From NCBI GenBank assembly GCA_030744625.1, contig JASLQF010000037.1, positions 42,345 through 106,344 of the forward strand: a DNA stretch of 64,000 bases, read 5' to 3'. Positions within the stretch are counted from its first letter, which is position 1. Every line of letters starts with the position of its first letter. Under the pieces are notes generated by a model that was not told the DNA's origin, made no database searches, and saw only the letters and a program-made list of their open reading frames with translations. Origin of the DNA: Rhodospirillales bacterium. Lineage in GTDB: Bacteria > Pseudomonadota > Alphaproteobacteria > Rhodospirillales > JASLQF01. The position numbers and the translations under genes are program-made. Positions 51,755 through 60,315 of the stretch are shown in pieces.

Positions 51755-52675
51755 TCACCCCTCGAACACCTGAAAACCAGCGCGCGGAAAGTGCACGACC
51801 ACCTCACCGACGCGTGCGTCTTGGCGACGGATGGCGATGGTCTGCAAGCCGGCGGCGACAAGCTCGCCCCGCACCGGCACCCTTCCCTTGTCGTCGGGGA
51901 TGACAGTCACGGGCGCGCCCGGCGACAGCCCGAGGAGTTCGTCGGAATCGGCCGGCGGCGACGGCTCGGGTTCGCTCGTCCGCGCCACCTCGAGTGCTTC
52001 GGCCGCCGTCATGTCGGTAGGGGCGCCTTCGCCGAGCGCCTCCATGCGTCCCTCCCACGCCCTCACCTTCGCGAAAGGCCCGAAGACCTGGTCGGGGGCG
52101 GGATAGAGCCTTCGCACCATCCACAGGACGAAGTAGACGTTGACGTCGGCAAGGCCCGGCTCGGACCCGAGGACGAAGCCGCGGCCGTCCGCCAGCATGG
52201 CTTCCACCCAACCCAGTTGGGCGCGCAGCTGGCCGCGATTCTGGGGCACCTCCGCCTTCATTTTCTCGATGTCGAGGGCGCCGCCCCGGTGTTCGACGCG
52301 GTCTTCGACGTAGCCGGGGTCCAGCTTGTCGGCGACGGCGCCAAATACGAGGGCGACCGCGGTGGTGTAAAGAACTTTGTCGGTCCAGAAGCCGAGACTC
52401 CAGGCCAGCCCTTCACTGCCTCCCGGAAAGAGCGTGGGCTCGGGAAAGCGCCGCTCCAGTTCGCGGATGATGCACTGGGTATCGCAGTAGACGTCGGCCC
52501 CGATCTGCATCACGGGCGTCGAACGGTAGCCTCCGGTAAGGGGCATGAGGTCGGGCTTGGGCATCCGATCCGGGATGATGACCGAGCGCCAGGCCAAACC
52601 CTTGAAGCCGAAGACGGTACGCACCTTCTGCGCGAACGTCGATTTTGCATAATGGTGATAGATGATCTCGGGCAT
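51755..52675 (-). CDS. Glutathione S-transferase family protein with C-terminal extension
   Basis: 306 residues. Thioredoxin-like N-terminus (YHHYAKSTFAQKVRTVFGFK), STPVMQIGADVYCDTQCII with the glutathione-binding region, and a GST C-terminal helical domain (LADVNVYFVLWMV). The last 75 residues (after about 230) are an additional proline/valine-rich beta-like segment. Function may be thiol transfer, isomerisation or dehalogenation. Convergent with the aldolase gene. Confidence 0.85.
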   Translation of the reverse strand: MPEIIYHHYAKSTFAQKVRTVFGFKGLAWRSVIIPDRMPKPDLMPLTGGYRSTPVMQIGADVYCDTQCIIRELERRFPEPTLFPGGSEGLAWSLGFWTDKVLYTTAVALVFGAVADKLDPGYVEDRVEHRGGALDIEKMKAEVPQNRGQLRAQLGWVEAMLADGRGFVLGSEPGLADVNVYFVLWMVRRLYPAPDQVFGPFAKVRAWEGRMEALGEGAPTDMTAAEALEVARTSEPEPSPPADSDELLGLSPGAPVTVIPDDKGRVPVRGELVAAGLQTIAIRRQDARVGEVVVHFPRAGFQVFEG

Positions 52676-52702
52676 GACACGCTCGCTCCTCGCTGATCGC
52701 CG

Positions 52703-53038
52703 TCAGGTGAACTCGGTGATGAAGTATTTCACTGTCTCGTCGCCGACGACGTGAGGTCGATGGCGGTGCGTGTGACCGGCCGGGATATGGACGACGTCGC
52801 CGGGTGCTATCTCCACCTCATGATCGGGAAATTCGTAGCGCAGCCGCCCGGCGATGATGTACGCGGTGTGGCCGGTCTCGCACCAGGGTCCCGTGTTGGG
52901 CGGTCCCGGACTCCGTTCCTGATAGCGCGTCGTCATGCCGCCGAGCATGCGGGCCTCCTTCACCTTCAGGGTGGCGCTGGTCTCCACCAGTGGGACCTTA
53001 CTGGCACGAAAGACGTAAGGGCTCTCCTGGGAACTCAT
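52703..53038 (-). CDS. Small cupin-domain protein
   Basis: 111 residues from the ATG of MSSQESPYVF; the frame is open 30 codons further upstream but reads into the aldolase-tail remnant. A single cupin barrel: TGHTAYIIAGRLRYEF and APGDVVHIPAGHTHRH, with several histidines for a metal. It is 27 bases upstream of the GST gene on the same strand and probably co-transcribed with it. Confidence 0.82.
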   Translation of the reverse strand: MSSQESPYVFRASKVPLVETSATLKVKEARMLGGMTTRYQERSPGPPNTGPWCETGHTAYIIAGRLRYEFPDHEVEIAPGDVVHIPAGHTHRHRPHVVGDETVKYFITEFT

Positions 53039-53114
53039 AGGGCATCTCCGCATCGTGTTGGCGAATATCCAATTCTCTGCTCTCGCCGCCGCCATGGCAA
53101 TCCGCCAACAACCG

Positions 53115-53171
53115 GAACTTGCCGACAACGAATTCGCGCGCGAGAACCTAGAGCGCTGGCTCGCCGACCGA
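53115..53171 (+). pseudogene. Tail remnant of a dihydrodipicolinate synthase-family gene
   Basis: The frame ELADNEFARENLERWLAD repeats the last 18 residues of the aldolase gene that ends at 51724 (ELTDDDFVRENLERWLAD). The stop codon TGA is changed to CGA, so reading runs on to 53264. Sequence upstream keeps little similarity. A duplicated or lost paralogue best explains it. Confidence 0.7.
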
Positions 53172-53182
53172 GAGTCCGCTCT

Positions 53183-53857
53183 TCAAACGGCATGCCCTCC
53201 AAACATCGCGTCGCGGCGGGCGATCATCCCGCAAGCGGGGGTCGAACCGATAACCCAGGTATGAGCGGCGTCCGCCATCGCGGACCGCGATGGGGTGTCT
53301 TCCCCTTCCCGACCGCCAAGCGGATCGGTGGTCACCAGATAGCGCGTATCGTCTCCCACCTCGGCCTCCACCTCGACAACGACCGGATGAAGGGCAACCT
53401 GGTGCTCGGCGAAACTCAAGGCAAGGTCCCGGGTCCTGAAACAGCCTGACACCACATAGGCGGCGGGATCGAGTGCGGTTTCCACGGTGCGCGGAGGACG
53501 TCGAGGGACCACCGCGGCAAGAACCGCCACCGAGTGATCGATAACCGCCGACGGCGTCTCGATTGGAGGTGCTCCCGCCGCCGTCTCGAAATCCGTCAGG
53601 ACGTCCACATCGAATTCACTGGCGTCGGCGTACACGGTGTCCGAGACATCGTCGAAACAAAAACCCTCGCCGGTAAAGCCGCGCAGGATCGAGCAATCCC
53701 TTTGGGCGACCAACGACAACCCGTGGTCGGCGATCGACTTCTGCGAGATGAGAAGGCTGAAGCCGTCGGCCATCCAACCGGCAACGCGGACGGGCAGAGG
53801 CAAGGCACAGGCCTGCAGGACAAGAAGGCAAGGCAGAACGAAGCCAAGGCGCTTCAT
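53183..53857 (-). CDS. Predicted lipoprotein, 224 residues, C-terminal SPOR-like region
   Basis: From the ATG of MKRLGFVLPCLLVLQACAL a signal peptide ends in a lipobox-like LQAC, so the protein is probably lipid-anchored. A following segment (ADGFSLLISQKSIADHGLS) and the C-terminal AYVVSGCFRTRDLALSFAEH with VVVEVEAEVGDDTRYLVTT resemble SPOR-like peptidoglycan-binding folds. No clear family. It is downstream of the MFS gene on the same strand. Confidence 0.7.
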   Translation of the reverse strand: MKRLGFVLPCLLVLQACALPLPVRVAGWMADGFSLLISQKSIADHGLSLVAQRDCSILRGFTGEGFCFDDVSDTVYADASEFDVDVLTDFETAAGAPPIETPSAVIDHSVAVLAAVVPRRPPRTVETALDPAAYVVSGCFRTRDLALSFAEHQVALHPVVVEVEAEVGDDTRYLVTTDPLGGREGEDTPSRSAMADAAHTWVIGSTPACGMIARRDAMFGGHAV

Positions 53858-53986
53858 GGCCCCGTCCATTTGCCAATTGAGATGGAAAACCACTGCCAGA
53901 ACTCGTATCGGCTCAAGGTCGGCAGGGTTGCATTTATCGGCGCTCGGCGCATTGACGCCGATCAATCAGGCCCGCGCCGGTGGCTC

Positions 53987-55219
53987 TCACATTTCGGCGG
54001 GGATCAACAGGCCGCGCCGCCGGCACCGGATTAGGGCGCCGATGATGGCCAGATTGACCACGTTGAAGGCGACGCCGGCGGCGAAGGCCGCGTCATACGA
54101 CCCAGTGAGATCGTAGATGTATCCGCCGAGCCAGCCGCCGATTGCCATGCCCAGGCCGGGGAACAGCACGACCCCGGCGATGCGCCGTCCCGCCTGATGG
54201 GCCGGCATGAATTCGCGCACGATGATCGGATAGCAGGGCACGATCCCCGCGTAACCGAGCCCGAAGAGGGCGGCGACGACGTACAGCCAGACGAGGTCCT
54301 GGGTGAATATCAGCAGCGTCAGCATGGCCCCCTGCATGCAGGAAAACACGAACAGCGCTCCCAGCCCGCCCAGCCGGGAGGAGAGAAACCCGAGGCCGAA
54401 GACCCGGGTTACGAACCCTGCGAACAGCATCACCGCCAGCATCTCGGCGGCCCGCGCCGGGGCGTGCCCGAGATCGCTGGCGCGCGCCACCAGATGGGTG
54501 AGCGGCATGGCCATGCCGATACAGCATGCCACGCCGGCGATGGACAGGGTGACCTGGAGCCGCAGGACGGAAATGGCCGACGCGCCGGAGCGCCCGCCGG
54601 AGACGGCGCGTCCTGAACGGCCCTGCGCCCGCGGTCCTGCCGTCTCGCTGGCGCGACGGGGCGCGAAGGGCTGGTCGGGCGGGCGGCGGCGCAGGACGAG
54701 ACTGACCGGCACCATCACGGCGAGCGCGAAGACGCCGAACCAGAAGAACGTGCCGCGCCACCCGATCTCGTCGTTGAAGTAGCGGAATATGGGGGGCCAA
54801 ATGGCTCCGGCCAGGGTCTGGCCGCTGAGCACGATGCCGATGGCCAAGCCCCGGTTTCGGTTGAACCAGTGGGAGATATTGGCGGTCAGGGGCGAAAACA
54901 GGGCGGATTCGCCCAATAATCCGATCATCAGCCCAAAGGCCACGTACAGGTGCCACTGGTTGGTGGCGTGGCTGGCGACGATGGCGCCACTGCCGATCAT
55001 CAAGGCGCCGAGGAGCGCCGGCTTGCCGATGCCGGCGCGGTCCATCCAATATCCCATGGCGATGCCGCCGAGGCCCTCGCCGATAAAGAAAAGGGAAAAC
55101 GCGAAAGAGGGAACGCCGCGCGCCCAGTCGAACTCCCGGGCGATGGGCTTGAGGGCGACGACCAGCAGAAACAGGCTGCCGAACCCCACCATTGTCATAA
55201 TGGCCGAGGCGGCGAGCAC
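53987..55219 (-). CDS. MFS permease (monocarboxylate-type)
   Basis: 410 residues from a GTG; the frame continues upstream to near the amidohydrolase stop (LIAARFERDYRFLVL) but without a start codon there, so the true start is uncertain by a few residues. Twelve membrane helices with an RRRPPDQPFAPRRASET central loop. The pattern (MGYWMDRAGIGKP, SALFSPLTANISHWFNRNRGLA) fits the oxalate/formate or monocarboxylate subgroup. It lies 35 bases after the amidohydrolase gene, so the two probably form an import-and-hydrolysis unit. Confidence 0.88.
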   Translation of the reverse strand: MLAASAIMTMVGFGSLFLLVVALKPIAREFDWARGVPSFAFSLFFIGEGLGGIAMGYWMDRAGIGKPALLGALMIGSGAIVASHATNQWHLYVAFGLMIGLLGESALFSPLTANISHWFNRNRGLAIGIVLSGQTLAGAIWPPIFRYFNDEIGWRGTFFWFGVFALAVMVPVSLVLRRRPPDQPFAPRRASETAGPRAQGRSGRAVSGGRSGASAISVLRLQVTLSIAGVACCIGMAMPLTHLVARASDLGHAPARAAEMLAVMLFAGFVTRVFGLGFLSSRLGGLGALFVFSCMQGAMLTLLIFTQDLVWLYVVAALFGLGYAGIVPCYPIIVREFMPAHQAGRRIAGVVLFPGLGMAIGGWLGGYIYDLTGSYDAAFAAGVAFNVVNLAIIGALIRCRRRGLLIPAEM

Positions 55220-55254
55220 CAGGAACCGATAGTCCCTCTCAAAGCGGGCAGCGA

Positions 55255-56958
55255 TCAGGATACCGCTTCCCCGTCCACCGGCCCAGGATCGTCCATGCCC
55301 GGACCGAAGGCCTCGCGGCCGCCGAGGAAGGTGTGGACCACCGGGATGTCCTTCAACACGTCCTCGGAACAGGTCAGGGGATCGTCCTCGAGCACCACGA
55401 TGTCGCCGAGCTTGCCTGTCTCCAGCGTACCTTTCCTGTCTTCCTCCCAGGTCAGCAAGGGTCCTGTCCGGGTGATCAGGCGCAAGGCTTCATCGCGCCG
55501 GAGCCTGCTTTCACCGAGCCGGCTTTGCGAGTCCCGGTCCCAACGCACCAGCGCCTCCCACATGGTCCACAGCATGGAGTAGGGCACGTTGTCCGACGAC
55601 AGGGCGACCGGCACGCCGGCGTCGAGAAGCTCGCGGATCGGCATGGCGCGGGAGCCGATCTCCTGGAGGTTGAAACGGTCGCCGGCCATGTACATGAAGT
55701 TGGGGGTGACGGTGGCGATGACGCCGAGCTTCTTCATCCTGGCAATCTGGTCGGCCGTCGCCTCGATGATGTGGATCATCACCCACCGCTTGCCGGCGAT
55801 CGGCACCTCGGCGTCGATCGCCTCGTAGGCGCGCAACACCCGTTCCAGGTCGTAGCAGACCAGGCAGTTCAGGCGAATTCCCAGACGCGCCGCCAGTACG
55901 CCGATCTCGACGAAGCGCTCGTGCGGCAGGGACTGGTAGAAATGGCCGGCCCATGCCACGTAGGGGTAGTCGAGGCCGATGATTTCGGCGGCCTGGGCGT
56001 CGGCCACGTCGACGCAAATGCCTTCGGTGCGGTACAGGTCGTCGCCGCTACCCCGGCCGGCCAGGCGTCCCGACCATTGATGCAGCAGGTCGGCCATCTT
56101 GCCATCGTCGATCGAGGCGCTGGGAACGCTGAGCGGCGAATGCACCCGCACGCCGAGCTCGCCGGCCTCGCGCAGGCGGCGGTAGGCCTCGAGGATGGGC
56201 GGCGCCAGGCCGTGACCCTCGTAGATGCTGGTCGTGCCGACGGCGCTGTAGGCCCGGCTCCCCAACCGGCAGCCCGCCAACTGATCCTCGAAGGTGAGAC
56301 GGGGAACGCACCGGAACAACGTGAATTCCATGACCGGCGCGTAGGTGCGGTCCAGGAAAACGCCCGTCGGCTCGCCTCCCTCGTCCTTGACGATCTCCAC
56401 GTTGTAGGGGGCCTCGGTGCGCCGCGTAATCCCGGCGCGGCCGAGCGCCGCCGAGTTGGCCACCGAAACGAACGGCCGGTGCACCCACCAACCCCAGGGC
56501 ACGCGGATGTAGACCGGGTGGTCGGGGGATACGGCATCGAGGTCGTGGCGGTTGGGAAAACGGCCTTCGGCGAGCTGATCGGGGCGGCTGATATAGTCGA
56601 GCTTGGGCGTTCCCAGCGGCATGAACACCACCCACTCCCCCTTGAGCGTCCGCGTCACGGCCTTCTTGACGGAGGCGACGACGTCGGCCACCGAGTGGCA
56701 GCCGGCCAGCGAATAGCCGCCCCGCGACTTGAGTCCCTCGCGGTCCATGTGGGCGTGGGAATCGAAGAACCCGGGGCACGCCGTCCTTCCGGCCAGCTCG
56801 ACGATCCGCGTCGTCCGGCCCCTGCCCTCCAAGACCTCCGCCGAGGTGCCGAGCGCTGAAATCATCCCATCCTTGACGGCAACGGCCTCAGCGATCCGCG
56901 AGCCGGAATCGACGGTGATAACCGTTCCATTGTAAAGGATGAGATCGTGCTCGGGCAT
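55255..56958 (-). CDS. Amidohydrolase family protein (YtcJ-like)
   Basis: 567 residues from the ATG with a GGGGG-type ribosome site. Metal site HxH in CPGFFDSHAHMDREG, WVMIHIIEATADQIARM, and the catalytic Asp in ALSSDNVPYSM complete the amidohydrolase set; the C-terminal KGTLETGKLGDIVVLEDDPL closes the composite beta-sandwich. YtcJ-type enzymes act on N-acyl or cyclic amides. The MFS transporter is encoded directly downstream. Confidence 0.9.
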   Translation of the reverse strand: MPEHDLILYNGTVITVDSGSRIAEAVAVKDGMISALGTSAEVLEGRGRTTRIVELAGRTACPGFFDSHAHMDREGLKSRGGYSLAGCHSVADVVASVKKAVTRTLKGEWVVFMPLGTPKLDYISRPDQLAEGRFPNRHDLDAVSPDHPVYIRVPWGWWVHRPFVSVANSAALGRAGITRRTEAPYNVEIVKDEGGEPTGVFLDRTYAPVMEFTLFRCVPRLTFEDQLAGCRLGSRAYSAVGTTSIYEGHGLAPPILEAYRRLREAGELGVRVHSPLSVPSASIDDGKMADLLHQWSGRLAGRGSGDDLYRTEGICVDVADAQAAEIIGLDYPYVAWAGHFYQSLPHERFVEIGVLAARLGIRLNCLVCYDLERVLRAYEAIDAEVPIAGKRWVMIHIIEATADQIARMKKLGVIATVTPNFMYMAGDRFNLQEIGSRAMPIRELLDAGVPVALSSDNVPYSMLWTMWEALVRWDRDSQSRLGESRLRRDEALRLITRTGPLLTWEEDRKGTLETGKLGDIVVLEDDPLTCSEDVLKDIPVVHTFLGGREAFGPGMDDPGPVDGEAVS

Positions 56959-57012
56959 GGCGTCCCCCACGGCGAATGGAAAGCCGGAGCCAAAGACACC
57001 AGCCCATGAAGC

Positions 57013-57966
57013 TTAATCGCAACCGGCCCTCGGCGTCCTCTTTTTTTGCGCCGGACCTGGATTGGCGGGGGCACGGCCACCGCTCGGCGCCCTCATTGCC
57101 AGGCAGATGCCGCCCAAGATGAAGACGGCGCCGGCGACGTGGAAAGGCCGGATCGTCTCGCCCAGCAGGAAGACGCCCATGAGCACCGTCAATACCGGAA
57201 CCAGGTAGAGAAAGGCGCCGGCCCGGTTCGCGCCGATCAGGGAAACCGCCCGATTCCACCACGAGTAGGCGAGCACGGACGCGATCAGCCCCATGAAGGC
57301 GAACGCCAGAAGGTTGGGGGTATCGAGCGCGAAGCCGCCGACGGTCCCCAGCTCCCAAGCGTAGAAAGGCAGCAGGACGAGCATGCCGAGGAGCGTGATC
57401 ACCGTCAGCATGGTCATCGGCGGCAGACTCTCGGGCAGCCTCTTCAGGAGCGGCGAGTAGACCGCCCACGAGGCCACGACACCGAGCATCCAGATGTCCC
57501 CGGGAGTGAAGCGGAGCGCCACCAACGCCGAGGGCTCGGCGCGGGTGATGATGATCACCATGCCGATGAAGGAAAGGGCCAAGCCGGCTCCTTGACGCTT
57601 CGTCACGCGCTCGCGGTACATCAGGTACGAAGAGACCGGTATGGCGATCGGCATGAGGGCGAAGAACAGGCCCGCGTTAATGGCCGTCGTCGTGTTCACC
57701 GCCACGTAGAGGCAGGCTTGAAAGCCGGCCACGCCGGTCGCCGCCAGCACGAGCAGCGGCCTCCAATGGCGTCGTATGGTCGCCCGGTGTTCCCATATCC
57801 GCGGGGCGACGAAGGGCAGCATGGCCGCCGCCGCCACGCCCCAACGCCAAAAGGTCATGGACATCGGCGGAATGTCCTGGTGAAAGGCGCGGGCGACGAC
57901 CACGTTTCCCGCCCAAGACGCCGTCGTCACCAGCAATAGAAAGTATGGGGAGAGCACGAAGCGCAT
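57013..57966 (-). CDS. EamA-family (DMT) permease
   Basis: 317 residues starting MRFVLSPYFLLLVTTASWAG; two EamA repeats with about ten helices and a basic C-terminal tail (RAPSGGRAPANPGPAQKKR). It is clearly paralogous to the permease at 59247-60155 (shared DIPPxSMxFWR and SLIGxN/AVAKVGA patterns). The LLM-family gene lies between them. Substrate unknown. Confidence 0.88.
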   Translation of the reverse strand: MRFVLSPYFLLLVTTASWAGNVVVARAFHQDIPPMSMTFWRWGVAAAAMLPFVAPRIWEHRATIRRHWRPLLVLAATGVAGFQACLYVAVNTTTAINAGLFFALMPIAIPVSSYLMYRERVTKRQGAGLALSFIGMVIIITRAEPSALVALRFTPGDIWMLGVVASWAVYSPLLKRLPESLPPMTMLTVITLLGMLVLLPFYAWELGTVGGFALDTPNLLAFAFMGLIASVLAYSWWNRAVSLIGANRAGAFLYLVPVLTVLMGVFLLGETIRPFHVAGAVFILGGICLAMRAPSGGRAPANPGPAQKKRTPRAGCD

Positions 57967-58078
57967 TTTTCCAAGCCTTGTCAGTCGCCAAACGGCGCGC
58001 ACGAGAACGGCGGAGAACCCTGTGATGGGCAGGGCTCGGGGATTAAGAGCCTATCCGAATAACTGGAGGCGGCTGGAT

Positions 58079-59071
58079 TCAACGGAAGAAGGGGTTGATG
58101 ATCTTGTCCATCCACAGTTCCAGTTGCTCCATCTCCGGGCTCGCCGGATGGATCGTGACATGCTCCATGCCGTGGCTTTCCAGGAACTTGAGCTTGGCCA
58201 CAATATCATCGATGCTGCCAACGAGATAACAGCCTTGCAGGTGCTCCCAGTCGCGGTTGGTGCCCATAATCGTTTCCATCGGTTTACGCTGGATTGCCAG
58301 CGCTTTTTTCGAATCCGACGTATCCACCACGTAACCCGCCTGCACGTGGGCCAGTCCCAGCGTCGCCGGGTCGCGACCGGCCGAGCGCAAGTGTTCCCGC
58401 ACAGTCTCGTAATCGCGCGCCACCAACTCGGTGCTGCCGGAGGCACGGCAGGTAAACACGTCGGCGTGCTTGGCGATGCGATCAAGCACGGTCTTCACCA
58501 TATGCGGCCGGTCCGGTGACAACGGGTCGGGTATGCGCGAGCCCCCGGCAATCCAGACAGGAAAATACTTCGTCGGCCGCGGTTCGATGGTGACGTTTTC
58601 GAACTGGTAGAATTGGCCATCGAACGATACGTCTTCTTCCGTCAGCAGCAGTTTTACCGCATCGAGCATCTCGTCGGTGCGTCGACCGCGTTCGCGCATG
58701 GAGATGCCCATGGAAGTAAATTCCGGTTCGTTCCAGCCGGGACCGACGCCCCAGAAAAAGCGCCCGCCCGACATGTGATTCAATGTCGTCAGTTCCTTCG
58801 CCAGCAGTACCGGGTGACGGATCGGCACGACGAGGATGTGCGTCCCCAGCGCAATCTTTTCGGTGACGCCGGTGGCACAGGCGAGCACCATCAACGGGTC
58901 CAACCAGGAACCACCGTACAACCCGGGAGCGGATAGAAGATGGTCCCATACGGTGAGCGAGTCGTAGCCAAGTTCCTCGGCGCGCCTCGCCATCTCCTTG
59001 GTTATTCGGGTGGTGGTCGGATAGTCCAGCCCAGGCCAGGTGAATGACGGCAGCGTAAACCCGAATTTCAT
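58079..59071 (-). CDS. LLM-class flavin-dependent oxidoreductase (luciferase-like)
   Basis: 330 residues, starting MKFGFTLPSFTWPG. Bacterial luciferase-like TIM barrel: GYDSLTVWDHLL, LGTHILVVPIRHPVLLAKELTTLNHMSGGRF, and GVGPGWNEPEF, as in F420- or FMN-dependent oxidoreductases such as alkanal monooxygenases. A central segment (CRASGSTELVARDYETV) is longer than average. It lies between two paralogous EamA permeases. The cofactor cannot be decided from sequence alone. Confidence 0.88.
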   Translation of the reverse strand: MKFGFTLPSFTWPGLDYPTTTRITKEMARRAEELGYDSLTVWDHLLSAPGLYGGSWLDPLMVLACATGVTEKIALGTHILVVPIRHPVLLAKELTTLNHMSGGRFFWGVGPGWNEPEFTSMGISMRERGRRTDEMLDAVKLLLTEEDVSFDGQFYQFENVTIEPRPTKYFPVWIAGGSRIPDPLSPDRPHMVKTVLDRIAKHADVFTCRASGSTELVARDYETVREHLRSAGRDPATLGLAHVQAGYVVDTSDSKKALAIQRKPMETIMGTNRDWEHLQGCYLVGSIDDIVAKLKFLESHGMEHVTIHPASPEMEQLELWMDKIINPFFR

Positions 59072-59142
59072 GTCGGCGGTCCCCACAAAACAGAGGAACT
59101 TAATCACCCGAGTATCGCATCATTGGAGAAACCATCAAGGCC

Positions 59143-59190
59143 GTGAGCGCGGTGAGGGGTTCGCCCGATACGAAGGAAGTCTTTACGTCC
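59143..59190 (+). repeat. Degenerate direct repeat, copy B
   Basis: 48 bases that match 60268-60315 at 41 of 48 positions. This copy follows the 3' side of the second EamA gene; the other lies directly before the HDAC-like ATG. Confidence 0.7.
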
Positions 59191-59246
59191 GGGACGCGGT
59201 CGTCACCGGCAATGGATCGTATGGGGAGAGTACAACCCAAGCCCTG

Positions 59247-60155
59247 TCAGTTGCCGGACCGAACGCGTGCCGCCCGCGGCACCGTGATGGTGAGCAGGAT
59301 GCCAAACACGATCAAGGAGGTGCCGGCGACATGGTAGGGCTGGAGCGTCTCGCCAAGCAGCACGATGGCGAGGATGACGGCGAACACCGGCGTCAGGTGC
59401 GTGAACAGCCCGGCCTTGGCGGCTCCCACCTTGGCCACCGCGTGGGTCCACAAGGTCAGCGCGATCACCCCGCCGACCACCACGAAGGCGATGCTCGCGG
59501 CGTTCACCGCATCGACCGCGAAGCCACCGAGGGCCGCTAGCTCCCAGGCGTAAACGGGGGCGAGCATGACGGTGCCCAACGACGACAGGACGAGCAGCAG
59601 GGCCAAGGCCGGAACCCGCGCCGGAGAGCGCTGCAGCAACACCGCGAACAGCGACCACAACGCCATCCCCAGCACCATCCACAAATCCCCCGCGTTGAAG
59701 CGAAGCCCCAAGAGCACGGCGGCGTCGGCGCGCGTGATGATGGCCACCACGCCGCCCAGAGACACCGCGATGCCCGCCATCTGGCGCGCCGTGATGCGCT
59801 CGCCGTCCAACAGATAGGAGAATATGGGTATGACCACGGGCACAATGGCGAACACCAGGGACACGTTGATCGCCGTGGTCATGCTCAGCGCCGTGTAGAC
59901 GCTGGCGTGATAGGCGGCGATGCCCACCACCCCCAGCACCGTCATCAGCCGCCAGTGGCGGAGGACCACGGCGCGCTCCGCCCACAGCTCGCGCCCGGCC
60001 AGGGGCAGCAGAACGGCGGTGGTCGCAAGCACACGCCAGAAAGCCATCGATACAGGCGGTATGTCGCCGTGGACGGAACGGCCGACCACGAAGTTGCCGG
60101 CCCAGCACAGCATGGTGATGACGAGCAGCAGATAAGGCGATGAGGGGATGCGCAT
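59247..60155 (-). CDS. EamA-family (DMT) permease
   Basis: 302 residues starting MRIPSSPYLLLVITMLCWAG; an open frame continues 62 codons upstream without family similarity. Ten hydrophobic helices in two EamA halves. Paralogue of the permease at 57013-57966. The gene lies between two direct copies of a 48-base repeat (59143 and 60268), which may mark a duplication event. Confidence 0.88.
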   Translation of the reverse strand: MRIPSSPYLLLVITMLCWAGNFVVGRSVHGDIPPVSMAFWRVLATTAVLLPLAGRELWAERAVVLRHWRLMTVLGVVGIAAYHASVYTALSMTTAINVSLVFAIVPVVIPIFSYLLDGERITARQMAGIAVSLGGVVAIITRADAAVLLGLRFNAGDLWMVLGMALWSLFAVLLQRSPARVPALALLLVLSSLGTVMLAPVYAWELAALGGFAVDAVNAASIAFVVVGGVIALTLWTHAVAKVGAAKAGLFTHLTPVFAVILAIVLLGETLQPYHVAGTSLIVFGILLTITVPRAARVRSGN

Positions 60156-60267
60156 TGTCTCGCGAATATGGCGGGTCGGTTGGACACGACCATAGCAGGT
60201 ATGTATTCGCGGTTCTAAATAATCTAGGCGCGCGTAATATGGTGGCGCCAACCGGGCCCGCGATGGC

Positions 60268-60315
60268 GAGAGCGCGGTAAGTGGTTCGCCCAATTCAAAG
60301 GAAGTCGTTACGTCC
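60268..60315 (+). repeat. Degenerate direct repeat, copy A
   Basis: 48 bases ending at the base before the HDAC-like ATG. 41 of 48 positions match 59143-59190. Mismatches (7) include third-position-like changes in the minus-strand frame that reads GEPLTAL, so part of this segment may once have been coding. Confidence 0.7.

Noticed and set aside
53215..53265. tRNA T-arm-like GGTTCGACCCC on the minus strand
   Set aside because: No acceptor or anticodon arms around it; it lies inside the lipoprotein gene.
57971..59260. Similar 18-base pieces before the first and at the end of the second EamA gene
   Set aside because: The match is short and limited to the stop-codon region; not strong enough to claim a repeat.
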